Assembly: GCA_021464415.1 (NCBI GenBank)
Contig: CM038466.1
Span: forward strand, 31,588,833-31,652,832
Direction: 5' to 3'
Source: Lonicera japonica
Lineage: Eukaryota > Streptophyta > Magnoliopsida > Dipsacales > Caprifoliaceae
DNA: 64,000 nt
In this document: piece by piece, positions 24,796-37,613 of the stretch
Layout of the letters: each line of letters opens with the position of its first letter
Position numbering within the stretch: position 1 is the stretch's first letter
The notes under the pieces: generated by a model
Databases searched by the model: none
What the model was told of the DNA's origin: nothing
The model's input: the letters and a program-made list of their open reading frames with translations, nothing else
Program-made: the position numbers and the translations under genes

Positions 24796-27790
24796 CAAAT
24801 TAATTAAAGCTACAATTATTACTTTCAAATTAATAAAGTAAATGTATTCCATCCGCCTCATGAATTAGCTAGGAGTCCATATTTTTTTTACCATAACAAT
24901 TAAGAGCCCATATTTAAATTTTGCATTTTTCAATTTTTTTAAGATTGTCCTAGGTTAAAAATAAAAGCAGTTTATTATCTGTACATTTATTAGATTCATT
25001 ATTCTTAATTTTAGAGGATGAAATTTTTGTCTTATACTTCGTTGAGTTAGAGCTCATGGGCAAAATATACATTATCACTTGATCAAGAAGTACAATACCA
25101 CCATTTTGAATATTCTTAGATACTCGCTTCATCCTAAACTAATGATTCATTTTTTATCTGTTATACACATAACAATTTCAATATAAAAAAAGCAAAGAAC
25201 ATAATGTTTGCTACTGGGAGATTTAGTATATTAATAGAGTGACAAACATTTTTCCAAAAAACTTGTTGACTAGATTGATATTGGATCATTTTCATGAGAT
25301 GTTCGAACATATTGAGGGGGAAAACGTAAAGTTGATAACATTTGAATTGCTCATGTTTGAGACGTTCCACTTTGGATTTTTTTAATTATTTTTAGGGAAA
25401 TAATATTTACAACTTAATCAACAGTAAATAATGGATCTTAGTTTATATCGCGAGATAACTACGTTTTAAAAGAGAAATAAGACGTTAATTTGAGACATCC
25501 CACATGAGACTCTTCTACTTAAAATTTTGAGTTCATAAATTTGATTGTTCTCTTGTGTGACCTTCCCTTGATTTTCTCCTCAACTCCTTAGCTTAGATGA
25601 TTTAAAGAATGATTTAGGTGATTAAATAGTGTTTTAATGCATTTTAATAACTAGGAGTTTGTTCTGGATCGATTTTGACAACATAACATTATAAATTTTT
25701 GAAATTTAAAGCACATAAAAACATAATTTTAAAACCATAAAATTTTAACGCAAACATGATAACATTAGTCTTTCATACAACTTAATGTGAACATTGATTA
25801 CAAATTACAATTAGATTCTATAGGGTTTCATATTTTGGAAGTATTGCAAGACAGTCCCCGAGTCAATATTATTGAAAATGTCTTGTTCAATTTATGTCAC
25901 CAAACAATCATTTATAGATCCATCTCCCATGCGATTGCGTAGCACGCTCTTGATGTTTTTCTTACATTGTCAAGAATGGAGTTAACCAAACATGTATAAC
26001 CAAATAATAATTCATTAACTCTCTTCCTTTTTAGATTTGAAGTTTTATTGAATTAAGTTAGGGATTTAGGTCTAAATCCATATGACTACATAAATCATAG
26101 TCAAACGACGACTAAAAAATATATATAACTAAATAATAATTTATCAACTCTCTTCTTATTTATATTTTAAGACTAATAAAATTAGGAGTTTACGTCTAAA
26201 TCAAACAAACGATAAATGATAAACCAATTAAACACGTATAAATGATAAAATCAAACTATCAAAACCAATTAAACGAACAAATGAACCAGTATAAATCAAA
26301 ATAATAATAAAAAATTAGGGCTAGAATATTACCTTGTTGCGGAGAAGAGGATGCCTGAAAGGAGAACCTTGCTCGGAGGGCCGGAGGGGGGAGGATTAGG
26401 TTTGTGCATGACAGTTTGGTCCAATGGAGTTATGGAGGTGGAAGAAAGCAACTGAGATCCCTGAAGTATAAAATTGTTCACATCCACCATTTGAAGTATA
26501 AAATTGTTCACTTGGGTCCCTGAAATTATTATTTTTTTCCAAAAATTAATTACCCTATATGTAGTAAACCCCAGTTGCTTGCATGCGTGCTTAGACTTAA
26601 ACCCGTGCCGCATTAAAGGTATTTAAAGAAAAAAAATGTTAGCAGAGTTGAACCCACGCCGCATTAAGGGCGTAAATGGTTTATTTTATGCAAACTTGAA
26701 TTTGACTTGGTAAAAAAATAACCCGCCGCAAACGTGTCATATTAAGATTAGGTTAGGTTAAAAATCCATCAAGTCAAACCATTTTGACGTCCTTAGACGC
26801 AAGTGCGTGTGTTTGATCTCGCCTATCTTGTACAAAAGTCTTTAGAACTTACTTTGTATAATTTTAGAAAATATTCTTGACATAAATCATAAAATATGTT
26901 TGATACATCTAGACTTTGTAGAATGGCACACAATATTCTATAGAGATAGAGAGACAATATTCTATGATATTTACCGAATGCTTGTTACTATTTTTATATT
27001 TACACTTGTAAGAATTATTGTCCTTCACTTACTTATATAAGGGTTTTTTCATTTGTTAAAAGTTAAGATAATCATTTTATCACTTACTTTATCCGTAGTT
27101 TAATTAGTTAACTATGTAAATAATATAATATTCTATCATAAATTGCTTAAATTTTTTAATTTAAAGTCAAATTTCTACTATAATATATAAATTATTTTGT
27201 TAACTCTTTTTTATATCTAATTTAACTCCTAGTAATTAAACAAATAAAAGAAAATAAGATTCTAAATTCCTCAATTCAAACCCACCTACCTACCTACGTA
27301 TCTAAACCAACTGATAGCTTTGGGTTAAGACATCACCTCAAAGTATCGGAACTAGAGGTGGCTATTTGATTTTATTGATATGGATGATATAAGATTGACG
27401 GTGAGGATTGTTACATGGTATATCATGATCAAGTACAATGATATCACCTTTTAGATGATATATATTTCATATTGCTAGCAGTATTTTATGTTATTAATTA
27501 ACACATTTATGTTTTTGTTAATTGAAATACGTACTAATACCGGTCTTAATGTTAGATAGGAGTTAAATTAGCTTCTTCTTTTTTTAAACGAAGATGGGAA
27601 ATGCTATGCCCTGGATCGAGAGAAATGAGTGGCAATCGCACTTAGTAGTTATATGAAAGAGTATAGCAAAGAAGAATAAAAGACAATGTATAATTATATT
27701 TAATGGAATTACACCTTACATTTTTATTACAGGAACTCCTTTCTCTTTACTTTCGATATCCTTCCTGGTCTTTTTTTTTCTTTTTTATAA
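24796..27790. other. Intergenic DNA, no gene
   Basis: AT-rich. At 26460-26520 a short direct repeat (tgaagtataaaattgttcac twice) lies in GC-richer sequence and may be a transposon end. At 26590-26660 ccgcattaa(a/g)gg occurs twice. Nothing coding is supported. Confidence 0.4.
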
Positions 27791-27794
27791 AAAA

Positions 27795-28415
27795 AGTAAA
27801 AATGATCACCACTAGTCACTACCACCATCCCCCACAGCCGGAGCTCTAGCAACCACCGCCAAAGCTCCGGCAATCACCACCGGAATGGCATTATCTCATC
27901 GGAGCTCCGGCGCAAGTATTGCAAACCTGTTTTTGTACTAAATTTGCAAGCAACTAATGAAACATATTTTAAGACAAATCTGTTTTTGCATTAATTAAAA
28001 TCACAAGTAACTAATGATACAAATTTTAGCGCAAATAAGTTTTTTCACTAATTCGCACGCAACAGTGATATATATTTTAGTGCAAAAATATTTTTGCACT
28101 AAATCTTATACAAATTACAATATAAATTTTCGTACAAATTTATTTTTGAACTAAATTTGTAAACAATTAAAAATATACATTTTAATGTAATTTTGTCTCT
28201 ACATTATAAAGAAACTCTTGCTAGAGTTCCGTTAACCGGGTTGGAGGTACAAAAATATATGGTCGCTAGATATGCGCGCAATAATGATTGTCGAAGCTCC
28301 GGTAATGATTGCCGGAGCTTTGGAAAGGTTGTTGGAGCTCCGCTAAAATTGTAATGGGTAATATTAGTTGGTGATACTTAGCAACCATCGATGGTGATAA
28401 AAAAATAAAATATTG
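27795..28415. mobile_element. Foldback-like element with internal ~65-bp repeats
   Basis: The left arm (about 27800-27915) contains agctctagcaaccaccgcc and aagctccggcaatcaccacc; the right arm (28275-28410) contains their inverted counterparts, ccggtaatgattgccggag and ggttgttggagctccg. Between them (27918-28200) four to five degenerate units carry gcaaa-ctgtttttgcactaa followed by caa-taatgatacatattttag. Ends and target duplication are not fixed. Confidence 0.55.
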
Positions 28416-28999
28416 CAGAACTAATACGGTAGATTGACCATTCAAAAAAAAGAGATCATCTTTTGTGGATAATTTTTGAAAATTGTCCTTATAACTAAAA
28501 TTAATTATAAAAGACGTACTAGGACCTCGAAATTTTTGAGCTCTTATATATATATATATATGTTATAGTGAATAAAATATATTTTGGTTGAATTTTAGTA
28601 AAAGCAATGGTTCATAGTCCAGTGATTGATGCAACATGTCTTGTAATGTGTGGCTTTGAGTTCAAGCCCTAGGGGAGCTCTTCCTTTTAATCGGTTTAAT
28701 TAATTATATATTTTTTAAAAGAAGCCTTTTGTATTACAATTTTATGTTAGTTAGTTGACTTTTGAATTTTCTATTATTATATATTTTTTTTGCATTATTC
28801 TAATTTGATATTGTAAGTTCTAATTATTGTGATCGTTGATTAATTATGATAAGTTCTAAAATCAATTATTATTTTTTTAGAATTTTTTTTAATTAACTTT
28901 GTACCTTTGCAAAACCCGTTTTTTCTCTCCAAGAGAGAATAACCCGTTTGCACTAGGCAACGTTGTGTTCCCCTCTTTTGAGAGTGGGATTGTGTTTCA

Positions 29000-30658
29000 A
29001 TGGTTGAAGATCTAGAATCTTTGTGGCATGAACTAAGATTAACGGAAGAAGAAGAAGAAGGAGTCGAACTAGGTGAAAGTCCAGATGAGATCATTGCAAA
29101 AAAGGGGGCATCGTGTCTGATTGGTAAGGTATGGTCGCAGAGACAACAAGGATATGAAGTGATAAGAGATACTATGATGGCAGCCTGGAAACCTAAAAAG
29201 CGGGTAGAGTTAAAGAGGATTGGCGACAATATTTTTCGGTTTGTTTTTGCTGACAATAGTGATAAGAAGAGAGTCCTAGCCGGAAGACCATGGCTCATTG
29301 GGAAAATCCTAATTATCCTCCAAGAGATAGAGAATGATAAAAATACGGGAAGCATCAACATACATAAATCTCCTTTTTGGATTCGTATAAGGAACCTACC
29401 CTTAAACCGAATGGAGAGATCTACTGCTCGAATGATTGGTAATAAGATAGGAGAGTTTATGGAACTTGAGCTGGATGAGAATGGAATGGGATGGGGAGAG
29501 TACCTACGTATTCGTGTGATGGTTGATGTTTGCAAACCAATAATGTGGGGGATGCGATTGAAGACGAAGGGGGCAAACCTGGGTTATATTACCTTCCAGT
29601 ATGAAAAATTACCGACATATTGTTTTAGCTGCGGGAAAATGGGGCATGCGGTTAAGGAATGTGAGGATGAAGCTGCTCGGGTGACGGAGGACAGTGAGGG
29701 ACATGGATACGGCTCTTGGCTCCGGGTATCGCCAGAAAAAAAACGAGGTAAGATGGGGGAGAACGGAGGAGGAAGGGAGGAGCGGCATGGGGACGGAGTG
29801 ACAGCGGGAAGCGGCAGCGCTAAGGTTAGATCAAAATTCTCTGAATCCCCAAAAAAAAGCCTGAATTTTAGGGAGGAGAAAGAAAAAGAGGGTGAAATAA
29901 GAGCATCTCCAACAGTCTTTTAAATTTTTGTTTTGTGTAAAATTTACACAACTTGTAAATTTTTTTCTCTTTAGCAGTCTTTTAAAATTGAAATTTGTGT
30001 AAAATAGTTGTGTAAAATACACTCTTATTTTACAATGCCACATCAGCTTTTTCTCTCTTCAATTTTTTTATAAAAATTGAAAAAGTAGTAACTTTAAATG
30101 TAAAATATATATATTAATAAAAATTACATATTTGAAATCTACTCATCAATACCTATAAATCAAGATCCATTGTAATTACAAGATTATTTGTAAAAAAATC
30201 AAGAAAAAAATAATAAGAAAATTGCTTGAATTGATACATGTGTTAGAATCTTATTTGTTATTTCAAAATTTACACAAAACTTTACAAAAGTACCATTGGA
30301 GCACTTTTTTTTAGCATTCAAGTTTTTTGTAAAAATGAGTTGACACATGTGATTTACAAATCAATTTTTACACTACTATTGGAGATGTCCTAAGGAATGG
30401 AGGAGTAGGTGGAGCTAATCACGTAGAGGTTTCCAATAAAGATGGTACACAATATATCTCCCTTAAAAATAACGTGACAAACAAGGAAACCAAGGTAGGG
30501 AGAGACGTTGAAGGAGATCGAGTGGGGTTGGTTCTTGGGTTAAGAAGCAAAGCGGGTAGCCCGACAAGACTTAGCAGTGGAACTGGGCTTATGGAAATTG
30601 AACAAAACTTTGGATCTGTTAAAATTGGAACAATAGATGGGCTGGAGCGCGCAGAATA
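29000..30658 (+). pseudogene. LINE ORF1 (DUF4283-like, zinc knuckle), split by a MITE
   Basis: Starts at the ATG at 29000. An N-terminal acidic stretch (EEEEEGVEL) is followed by a DUF4283-like domain (about residues 35-190; landmarks VWSQRQQGYEVI, FVFADNSDKKRVLAGRPWLI, SPFWIRIRNLPLN). Then comes a CX2CX4HX4C knuckle, CFSCGKMGHAVKEC, near residues 208-222. This is the nucleic-acid-binding gag-like protein of plant L1 LINEs. The current frame stops at 29923 inside the MITE (29901-30390). Ignoring the MITE and one TAA copy, the same frame continues about 90 codons to a stop at 30656-30658. Confidence 0.85.
29901..30390. mobile_element. Harbinger-like MITE, 490 bp, inside LINE ORF1
   Basis: The left end is gagcatctccaacagt and the reverse complement of the right end is ggacatctccaatagt. 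The flanks are TAA on both sides (29898-29900 and 30391-30393), the 3-bp duplication of PIF/Harbinger elements. The interior is AT-rich, with repeated fragments of ttttgtgtaaaatttacaca. No ORF. Confidence 0.85.
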
Positions 30659-33600
30659 GTGCTGGGCTGAAGGATATAATGATTAGTACAATCATCGAGA
30701 AAGGGCGATCTAGTGGTAACCTAAAACTTACTGAACCTATAAAGTTCATGGAAATCGCTTCAGAAACGGGGCAAGATACATTTGGGAAGAAAGATAATTC
30801 AGGTGTGATAATGCATGATACATCCAGTGCGGGGATAATAATGCATGAACTAGAAAATGTAAAAAAGAAGAATGTTGAAAACATGAAGGGAAATGAAATA
30901 GTGGAGAGAAACCATAGTGCCTGCAAATGGAGGAGGGAAGCTAGAAATTTAGGAGGCTCGAAAGAAGTGGTGGAAACAGTGGGAGGGTAAAAAAAGAAAA
31001 GGAGAGGGTGATGACGCTGGCAATACCGAGACGAGTGCTGGTAAAGCAAAAAGAATCGCAATATCGGCGGTGGTTGAATTTCAGCCCCACCGAGCACAAT
31101 GATAGGCCTAAGCTGGAACTATCGGGGGCTTGGGAACCAACCGACGGTTCGATCCTTATGCAGGTTACTGTGACGCGAAGGTCCCATGTTCGTTTTCTTG
31201 ATGGAGACGAAACTGTTTACAAGAGAATTTGAACAATTCGTATTAAAACTGGCTACCGCAATTGCTTCGTTGTAGACTGTGTTAACCGGGGTGGTGGCCT
31301 CTATTTGCTTTGGACTGAAGAGATTGAAGTAACGATAAAATCTTATTCGAGGCACCACATTGATGCTGATATAGAGATGAGTTCGGATAGACAAGGATGG
31401 AGATTGACTGGGTTCTACGGGCACCCGGAAGCTTCGAAGCGGATGGAATCGTGGGACTTGCTCCGGAGATTTTAATGAGGTGCTAGCTAATAATGAAACT
31501 AAAGGTCCTAATGATCGACCGAACAGGCAAATTCGTAATTTTCGAGAGGCTATAAATGATTGCAGATTCATTGAAATCCCAAGCCACGACTACTTTTACA
31601 CTTGGACAAACAATCATGAAGATATTCGGTCGTACGGAAAAGCAAAGCTAGACAGGGTATTTGCTAATAAAGAATGGTGTGAATTATTCCCGAGTGTCAA
31701 AATTATGAATCTAATCCACCATGGTTCAGATCATATCCCTGTGAAAATCTCGATTCAGAAAATGAGGCATAGAATGTGTAGCGCGAACTGGTTCAGGGTA
31801 TCGTGGTTCAAGGAGTGGCGGATGAAGGATTATGAGTGTGAAGGCATAATTAGTGCAGGCTGGTGTGATGCTAGTTGGGGGTGGGAAGGAGTTTTATGAG
31901 AAGCTGGAGGTATGCAAAGCATCGCTTAAAACATTGGAGTAAAAGGAAATATGGGGACATCAAGAAAAAAATTGAGATAGCTCAATCTAAACTTGAAACA
32001 ACTTAAGAACCGTGGGGCATATGGGTACCATGAAACAAAAGCTATTGAAAAAGGGATTGACAGTTTAATAGAGCTTGAAGAAATTTGTTGGCGACAGCGG
32101 TCGAGGGTGGAGTGGCTAAAAGCAGGTGATAGGAATACTAGTTTTTTCCATCTCAAAGCATCAAAGAGGAGAAGTAGAAATGAAATTACTCAACTCGAAG
32201 ATGTCCAGGGAGTAAGGTACGAAACTGAGCAGGATCTTATTAGATGCGCTGTCGATTACTTTGAAGAGCTCTTCTCATCCTCTCGGCCTAACGAAAGTCA
32301 AATTAGTGATGCACTGGTGGTTATCGAATACCGGATCACTGAGGCTATGAATTTGAGATTATGTGCTCCTTACTCAGCGGAAGAAATAACTGAGGCTTTG
32401 AAATCAATGAACTCGAATAAGGCGCCGGGACCTGACGGTGTTCCAGCATTATTTTATCACGATTTTAGCACGTGGTTGGAGATGATACGGTAAAGATGGT
32501 GCTTGACTTCTTGAATGCAGGTATATGTTCGGATAAATTCAATCATACCCACATTGTCTTGATCCGAAAGTTAAAGAGGTGAAGAGAATGACACAATTTC
32601 GTCCTATAAGCTTGTGTAATGTGACGTAAAAATTAGCAGTGAAGGTGGTAGCTAACTGGCTAAAAAAATTCTTAGCATTTATAATATCAGAAGCTCAGAG
32701 CGCCTTTGTGTCGGGTAGACTTATTACAGACAACGTGATTACGGCCTTCGAGCTCAACCACTTTCTGAAGCGTAAAGTTGCTGAAAAAAAAGGTCGATTC
32801 TCGTTAAAGCTGGACATGAGTAAAGCGTATGATCAGGTTGAATAGGTTTTTGTCAAGAGAGTCATGGAATTGATGGGATTTGAGGCCGGGTTTATAGATG
32901 TTATATTGAGATGCATTTCGACAGTTTCCTACATGGTCCTAATTAATGGGGTGCCGGGTGGTTTTATCAGGCCTAAGAGAGGGCTGAGACAAGGGGGCCC
33001 GATATCGCCATATCTTTTTATTCTGTGTGCTGAGGCCTTCAGTTCTCTGTTTAAAAGAGCTGAGTTAGATGGGACTTTCCCGGGTATTAGTGTTAGCCGT
33101 AGAGGACCGAAGGTCTCTCATATCTTTTTCGCAGATGACAGTGTTATTTTTGGGAATGCTTGTTCAGAACAGGCTGAAGTTGTTGGCCGTATCTTTAAAA
33201 TATATGAGTCAGCTTCGGGGCAAAAGATTAATATTGAAAAAAGCGTCATTATTTTTAGTAATAACACAAAGGAGGAAGATAGGAAGGTGGTGAGGGACAT
33301 GTTAGGGGTAGTGGAGACGGATAGGCATGCCAAGTACCTTGGGTTGCCGGCGGTTACAGGGAAGTCTAAGAGAGATGTGTTTTCGACCATTAGAGAAAGA
33401 GTATGGAAGAAGATTAAGGGATGGAAAGAAAAGTGCCTTTCGAGGGCGGGAAAGGAAATACTTATCAAAGCCGTGGCTCAAGCATGTCCTACATATGCTA
33501 TGAGTTGTTTCAAACTTCCTGCTGTGGTGTGCGACGAATTAACTTCATCAATTTCTGATTTTTGGTGGAGTAATAAGAAGGATTGTAAAAGTATAAAGTG

Positions 33601-34489
33601 GGTGAGCTGGCAGAGGCTGTGTCGTGCCAAAAAGGAAGGGGTTTGGGGTTTAGAAACCTTCAAGCATTTAATTTAGCTCTTCTAGCAAAACAAGGGTGGA
33701 GGATCTTCTCAAATCCTAGCTCTTTGGTCTCCCGAGTGTTAAAAGCCAAATACTTTCCAAACTCCTCGTTTTGGGATGCTCCTCGTCCTCCCGGGGCCTC
33801 GTATATTTGGAAAAGCTTATGGGATGCTAGAGTGGTGTTGGAAGCGGGAACGCGTTGGAGAATTGGTAACGGGGGAGCGGTGAATGTTTGGTGAGATAAG
33901 TGGATCCCAAGGCCATCAACTTTCAAAACTATCACCCCATGCCCTGATCCTTTGTTAGTGGATATTTGAGTTGCTAATTTAATGGGCCTGAAGGGTGGAT
34001 GGAATTTAAATAGGCTCAGTCAAATCTTCTTGCAGGTGGATGTAGAGATAATTGAAAGTATTCCATTGAGTAGTTATGATATTGAAGATAAAATTGTTTG
34101 GCATTTTGACAAAAAAGGGCAGTACACTACAAAATCCGGGTATCACGTGGCAAAAAATCTGGTTGATGTCATGCATGAGGATAATAGCGAGCTTAGAAGG
34201 GTCATCGGATGGAACATGCTGGGGTGGAAATATTTGGTACTTAAAGATCCCAGGGAAAATTAAACATTTTATTTGGAGGGCGTGGACTAACTCGCTTCCT
34301 ACGTTTGAGAATCTAGCAAGGCGGAACGTTATTGACAGTCCTATATGTACCAAATGTAACATGGGTAGCGAATCAATCATTCATTTGTTACGCGACTGCC
34401 TGGCGGTTAAGTGTATGTGGAACGACAAGGGGTTGCTAAAGGAAAATCAGAGTTGGGAAGCGCTAAATAGTAGAGATTGGATTGAAGAT

Positions 34490-36300
34490 TGTAGGTCGGA
34501 AAATACCCTAGAGGGGGGGGGGTGAATAGGGTTTTTAAAACTTAATGCGGAATTTAAAACTTTTCTAACAATGTTTAAGTAAAACAAATTTACAAAATAA
34601 ATTATCAAGGAATGTAAGCAAATAAACAATCAAGCACAAGAGAAAATAATTAAGCAATCTCAAGCAATAGCAAAACAATCAATAATAAAGAGATTGAGTT
34701 AGAAAGATTGAACCGATTTGAAGTCCAAGACGTTTTGTCCACACGGTTTTGGTTTACCAAACCATAATCCGCGCTCAGTTAGTTTCCCGAGAATTTTCAC
34801 TAATTCCAATCTCCTTCCGGGTGAAGATCAAACCACTACAAGTGTTGTTGTCTCACTACACTCTTTACAAATATTGCTTGACCACAATATTCTCACAAGA
34901 ATCTCTCTCTTGCTAACCTTGTGAGATTTACCTCTCACAATATCTAAACAAGAATTCACCTTCTTGTTTTTCCTATGAGATTTACCTCTCACAATTTGAA
35001 TATAAAAGTTTGATGATTCACACCAATTTACAATAGCTCTCTCAAGTGTTTGTAGAATACAATTTAAGCTCACACTAGAGTTATCTTGAATGATCAATAT
35101 GATATAACTCAAATAAAAGATGATTGATCAAAAATAATTTCTTGAATCTTTGAATAATGAAGATAGATGAAGAATATAGTATGCGAGTGATTCAAGGTGT
35201 GTAAAATGAGTCTTGGAAGTCATATTTATAGTCCCAAAAGTGATATAGCCGTTTGAGAGGTTTGGTGGAAGTTTGTACCAAAAATAGTAAAAAATTAGAA
35301 ATTCAACGGCTATATTCAGGTCATCAGTCGACTGAGCAAGGCTCCTTAGTCGACTGAGTGACCATCAGTCGATTGAGCAAACCCATCAGTCGACTGATGA
35401 CCTCTGCTGGTCAGTTTAGATAGATAGCTGTAGACAGCAAATTTTTCCCGATTTGTTTTGATCATATCTCATTATCCAGCCGTTGGAACTTGATGAAATT
35501 TTGGATATAAGTACTATAATGTGTTAACTAACCACTTTCCAAATTTCATAATGATCGGAGTCCGGGAAGGCCTCCTTCAAACCATTAGATCAAAACTGCG
35601 CAAAAACGGAGCGAATCTAGAAAGGGAAAAAATAAACATTTTTGCAATTAAGTTCCAAAATCAATTTTGATGCTTGGGATAGGTCAAATATATTATCCTA
35701 AGACACCTATTTTCATGAGAGCTCAAAATATGCTCAAATCAATTTAATATGAAATTATTTGAAAATCGGTTTTTGCAAGAATGGTGTTTTCAAAGAAATT
35801 TTGATTCAAACTGATTTTGATCAATCTAACAATGATGCAAGTTCATGTTTGAGATATATTATTAATCAATTAAGAAACTTTACATTAATCCTAAGCAAAC
35901 ACTCAATTACCGAATAGGTGAGTCTTCGAATGCTTCGATTTGTTTCTTCAAATTGATTCTTCACTTGAAGCTTTTCCCTTGAAGCTTTAGTATATGATCC
36001 TTGATCTTTTATGTTTCATGAAATGCATTGCTAGCTTGTGAGTGATGAGATTGATTTTCTTGTCTTGTCCAACGCTTGTAGAAGAATGATCTTGATTCGG
36101 ATAGATCGGTTTTAGTCGAATGCTTCGTTGACTTGATCGGATATTGATTGAATGATCCTTGTCAAACTTCCCTTGAGCAATCATGCTATTCTTGATTTTC
36201 CAAATAAGAAATCTATAATCTTATATCAAGAACATGTTAAATTACACATGATTGATTTATTGTTATTATCAAAATAAGATTAAGACCTTCAAGGTCAACA
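34490..36300 (-). mobile_element. Solo LTR, 1811 bp, family X, minus orientation, in the LINE
   Basis: Runs tgtaggtcggaaaataccct to ccttcaaggtcaaca, the reverse complement of the ends of 20785-22413. It is flanked by the exact 5-bp duplication aagat (34485-34489 and 36301-36305). Shared internal words include the reverse complement of cccggaaggagat and gaggccttcccggactccga. It contains a cluster of cagtcgactga palindromic repeats (35326-35405) that the other copy lacks, and a G10 run near 34512. Ignoring the insert and one duplication restores the LINE ORF2 frame. Confidence 0.92.
35326..35405. repeat. Cluster of cagtcgactgag repeats in the LTR
   Basis: Four copies of a palindromic 12-mer (atcagtcgactgagca and one-base variants) lie within 80 bp of the solo LTR. 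Confidence 0.85.
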
Positions 36301-37090
36301 AAGATATCTGGGAGACTTGCCGAGATTATTTTGAGTTAATTTGCACCATCTGTTGGTTTTTATGGTACCTGCGGAACAGGAGACTGTTTGGAGATGGCAG
36401 ATGGTGCTTGAGGGACGTAATTGGGAGTGCGGAAGGTCTTCTCTCTGATTTTAAGGAAGCTAACTTGAAACATATCAGTAGCTCCAACTCCACTGTGCAG
36501 CATTGGCGTGCTCCTAGCCCGGGCCGTTTCAAGGTAAATTTTGATGCTGCCTGGAACCGTGAAGATGGTCGAACGGGAATTGGAGTGGTGATCCGCGATA
36601 GCTCGGGAGATTTCCTTGTGGGATTAACCAAGTGGGTCCTCGTGTGCTCTCAGTAGAAGCAACTGAAACCATTGCTGCAAAAGAAGCGGTGGTATTTGCC
36701 GTTGAAGCTGGTTTTAGAAATGTGGTAGTAGAAGGTGACAACCAAATGGTCATTGCTACGATTAGGAACGGGGAAGTTAACTTACAGTCAGCTGGTGTGG
36801 TTATCGAAGACATCCTCAAATTAGTGGAATTCCTCTCGAATGTGGAATTCTCTTTTGCTGGGCGTGAGTGTAATGGAGTTGCTCATCTTTTTGCCAAGTT
36901 CGCTAGTTCGACCAATGATTATCTTGTTTGGTTGGAGGACCCGCCTGTTTGGGCTTCTCAATTTTTGTTGGTTGATTCATCTTTTGATCAATAATAGTGC
37001 TTTTTTTCCCCTCAATTTTTTTTTTATTTATTTATTGTTATTAAACTTTTGTAATTATATTTGTTTGGCCATTGTATAGTGTGATTTATG

Positions 37091-37613
37091 TCACCAAAAC
37101 TTTAGCCATTGTTCTTTTATTATTTTATACAAATGTCCAATATATAAAAAATATATTTCAAGGTATGAGAAGAGGAAAAAGAAATAAAAATGCCCCACAT
37201 CAAAAGTTCATTTAGGGCTATTTTTACTTAGGGCCGATCCTGATCCTAGAATAAAATGTTTACAATTTATTATGTCGGAATAAATTGTAATGTGCTCATG
37301 GATTGCACGGATGGCATGCTTGTATCAATGATATTTCTAGCTCTAATTTAAATTTTAATAATTTAATAATCATAATTATATCTTAGGGAAAAAAAAAAAG
37401 AAGAAAAAAAAGTGACTGTGGATGTAGCCACGTAAGCAAATCCCAAAATTGAACCAAGTCCAAAATACACACCACACAGTCCCAGCCATCTCCAATCTCC
37501 ATTGATGCTTTTACTTAAAATTTGTCTTTCCCAAGCCGGCACCATTTTAAAAATAAAACCCATAAAATATTCACATAAATTTATGCATTATTAGTTTAAT
37601 TTAATTAAAACTA
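37091..37613. other. Upstream region of the methyltransferase-like gene
   Basis: Intergenic and promoter DNA. I see no definite TATA box; cataaaatattcacataaattt near 37560 is a weak candidate. Confidence 0.3.

Larger units (their letters stand above)
31099..36994 (+). pseudogene. LINE ORF2: endonuclease, RT, RNase H (broken)
   Basis: The start is probably ATG 31099 (MIGLSWNYRGLGNQPTV, matching the plant L1 endonuclease start). The endonuclease continues in shifted frames to 31790 (GDFNEVL, FYTWTNN, LDRVFAN, SDHIPVKI). RT: NSNKAPGPDGVPALFYHDF (32405-32465), SAFVSGRLITDNV (32695), KLDMSKAYDQVE (32808), RGLRQGGPISPYLF (32977), then IFFADDSVIFG (33123-33155) with the catalytic FADD. Next are KIPGKIKHFIWRAW and a CxxC...H...C zinc motif (34240-34400). 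The solo LTR interrupts at 34490. RNase H follows (FDAAWN 36540, AKEAVVFAVE 36680, VEGDNQM 36735), stopping at 36994. Stops lie at 32491, 32843 and elsewhere, with a frameshift near 36640. Confidence 0.88.
28890..37090 (+). mobile_element. L1-type plant LINE with RNase H, degraded and nested
   Basis: Contains, in order, a leader, ORF1 with a zinc knuckle, ORF2 with endonuclease, reverse transcriptase, zf-RVT-like and RNase H regions, and an AT-rich 3' end. Subtracting the MITE (490 bp) and solo LTR (1811 bp) plus their duplications leaves about 5.9 kb, normal for plant L1 elements. Several stops and frameshifts make it inactive. The outer ends (around 28890 and 37090) and the target duplication could not be fixed. 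Confidence 0.85.

Noticed and set aside
26329..26613. 94-codon minus-strand frame as a gene
   Set aside because: It contains a direct repeat (FILQ twice) and looks like transposon-end sequence; no splice or domain support.
28600..28690. tRNA or SINE with box A/box B-like words (tagtccagtgattg, gagttcaagccct)
   Set aside because: No cloverleaf, no clear poly(A) or target duplication; similar weak tRNA-like debris at 11665, 11885 and 20520.
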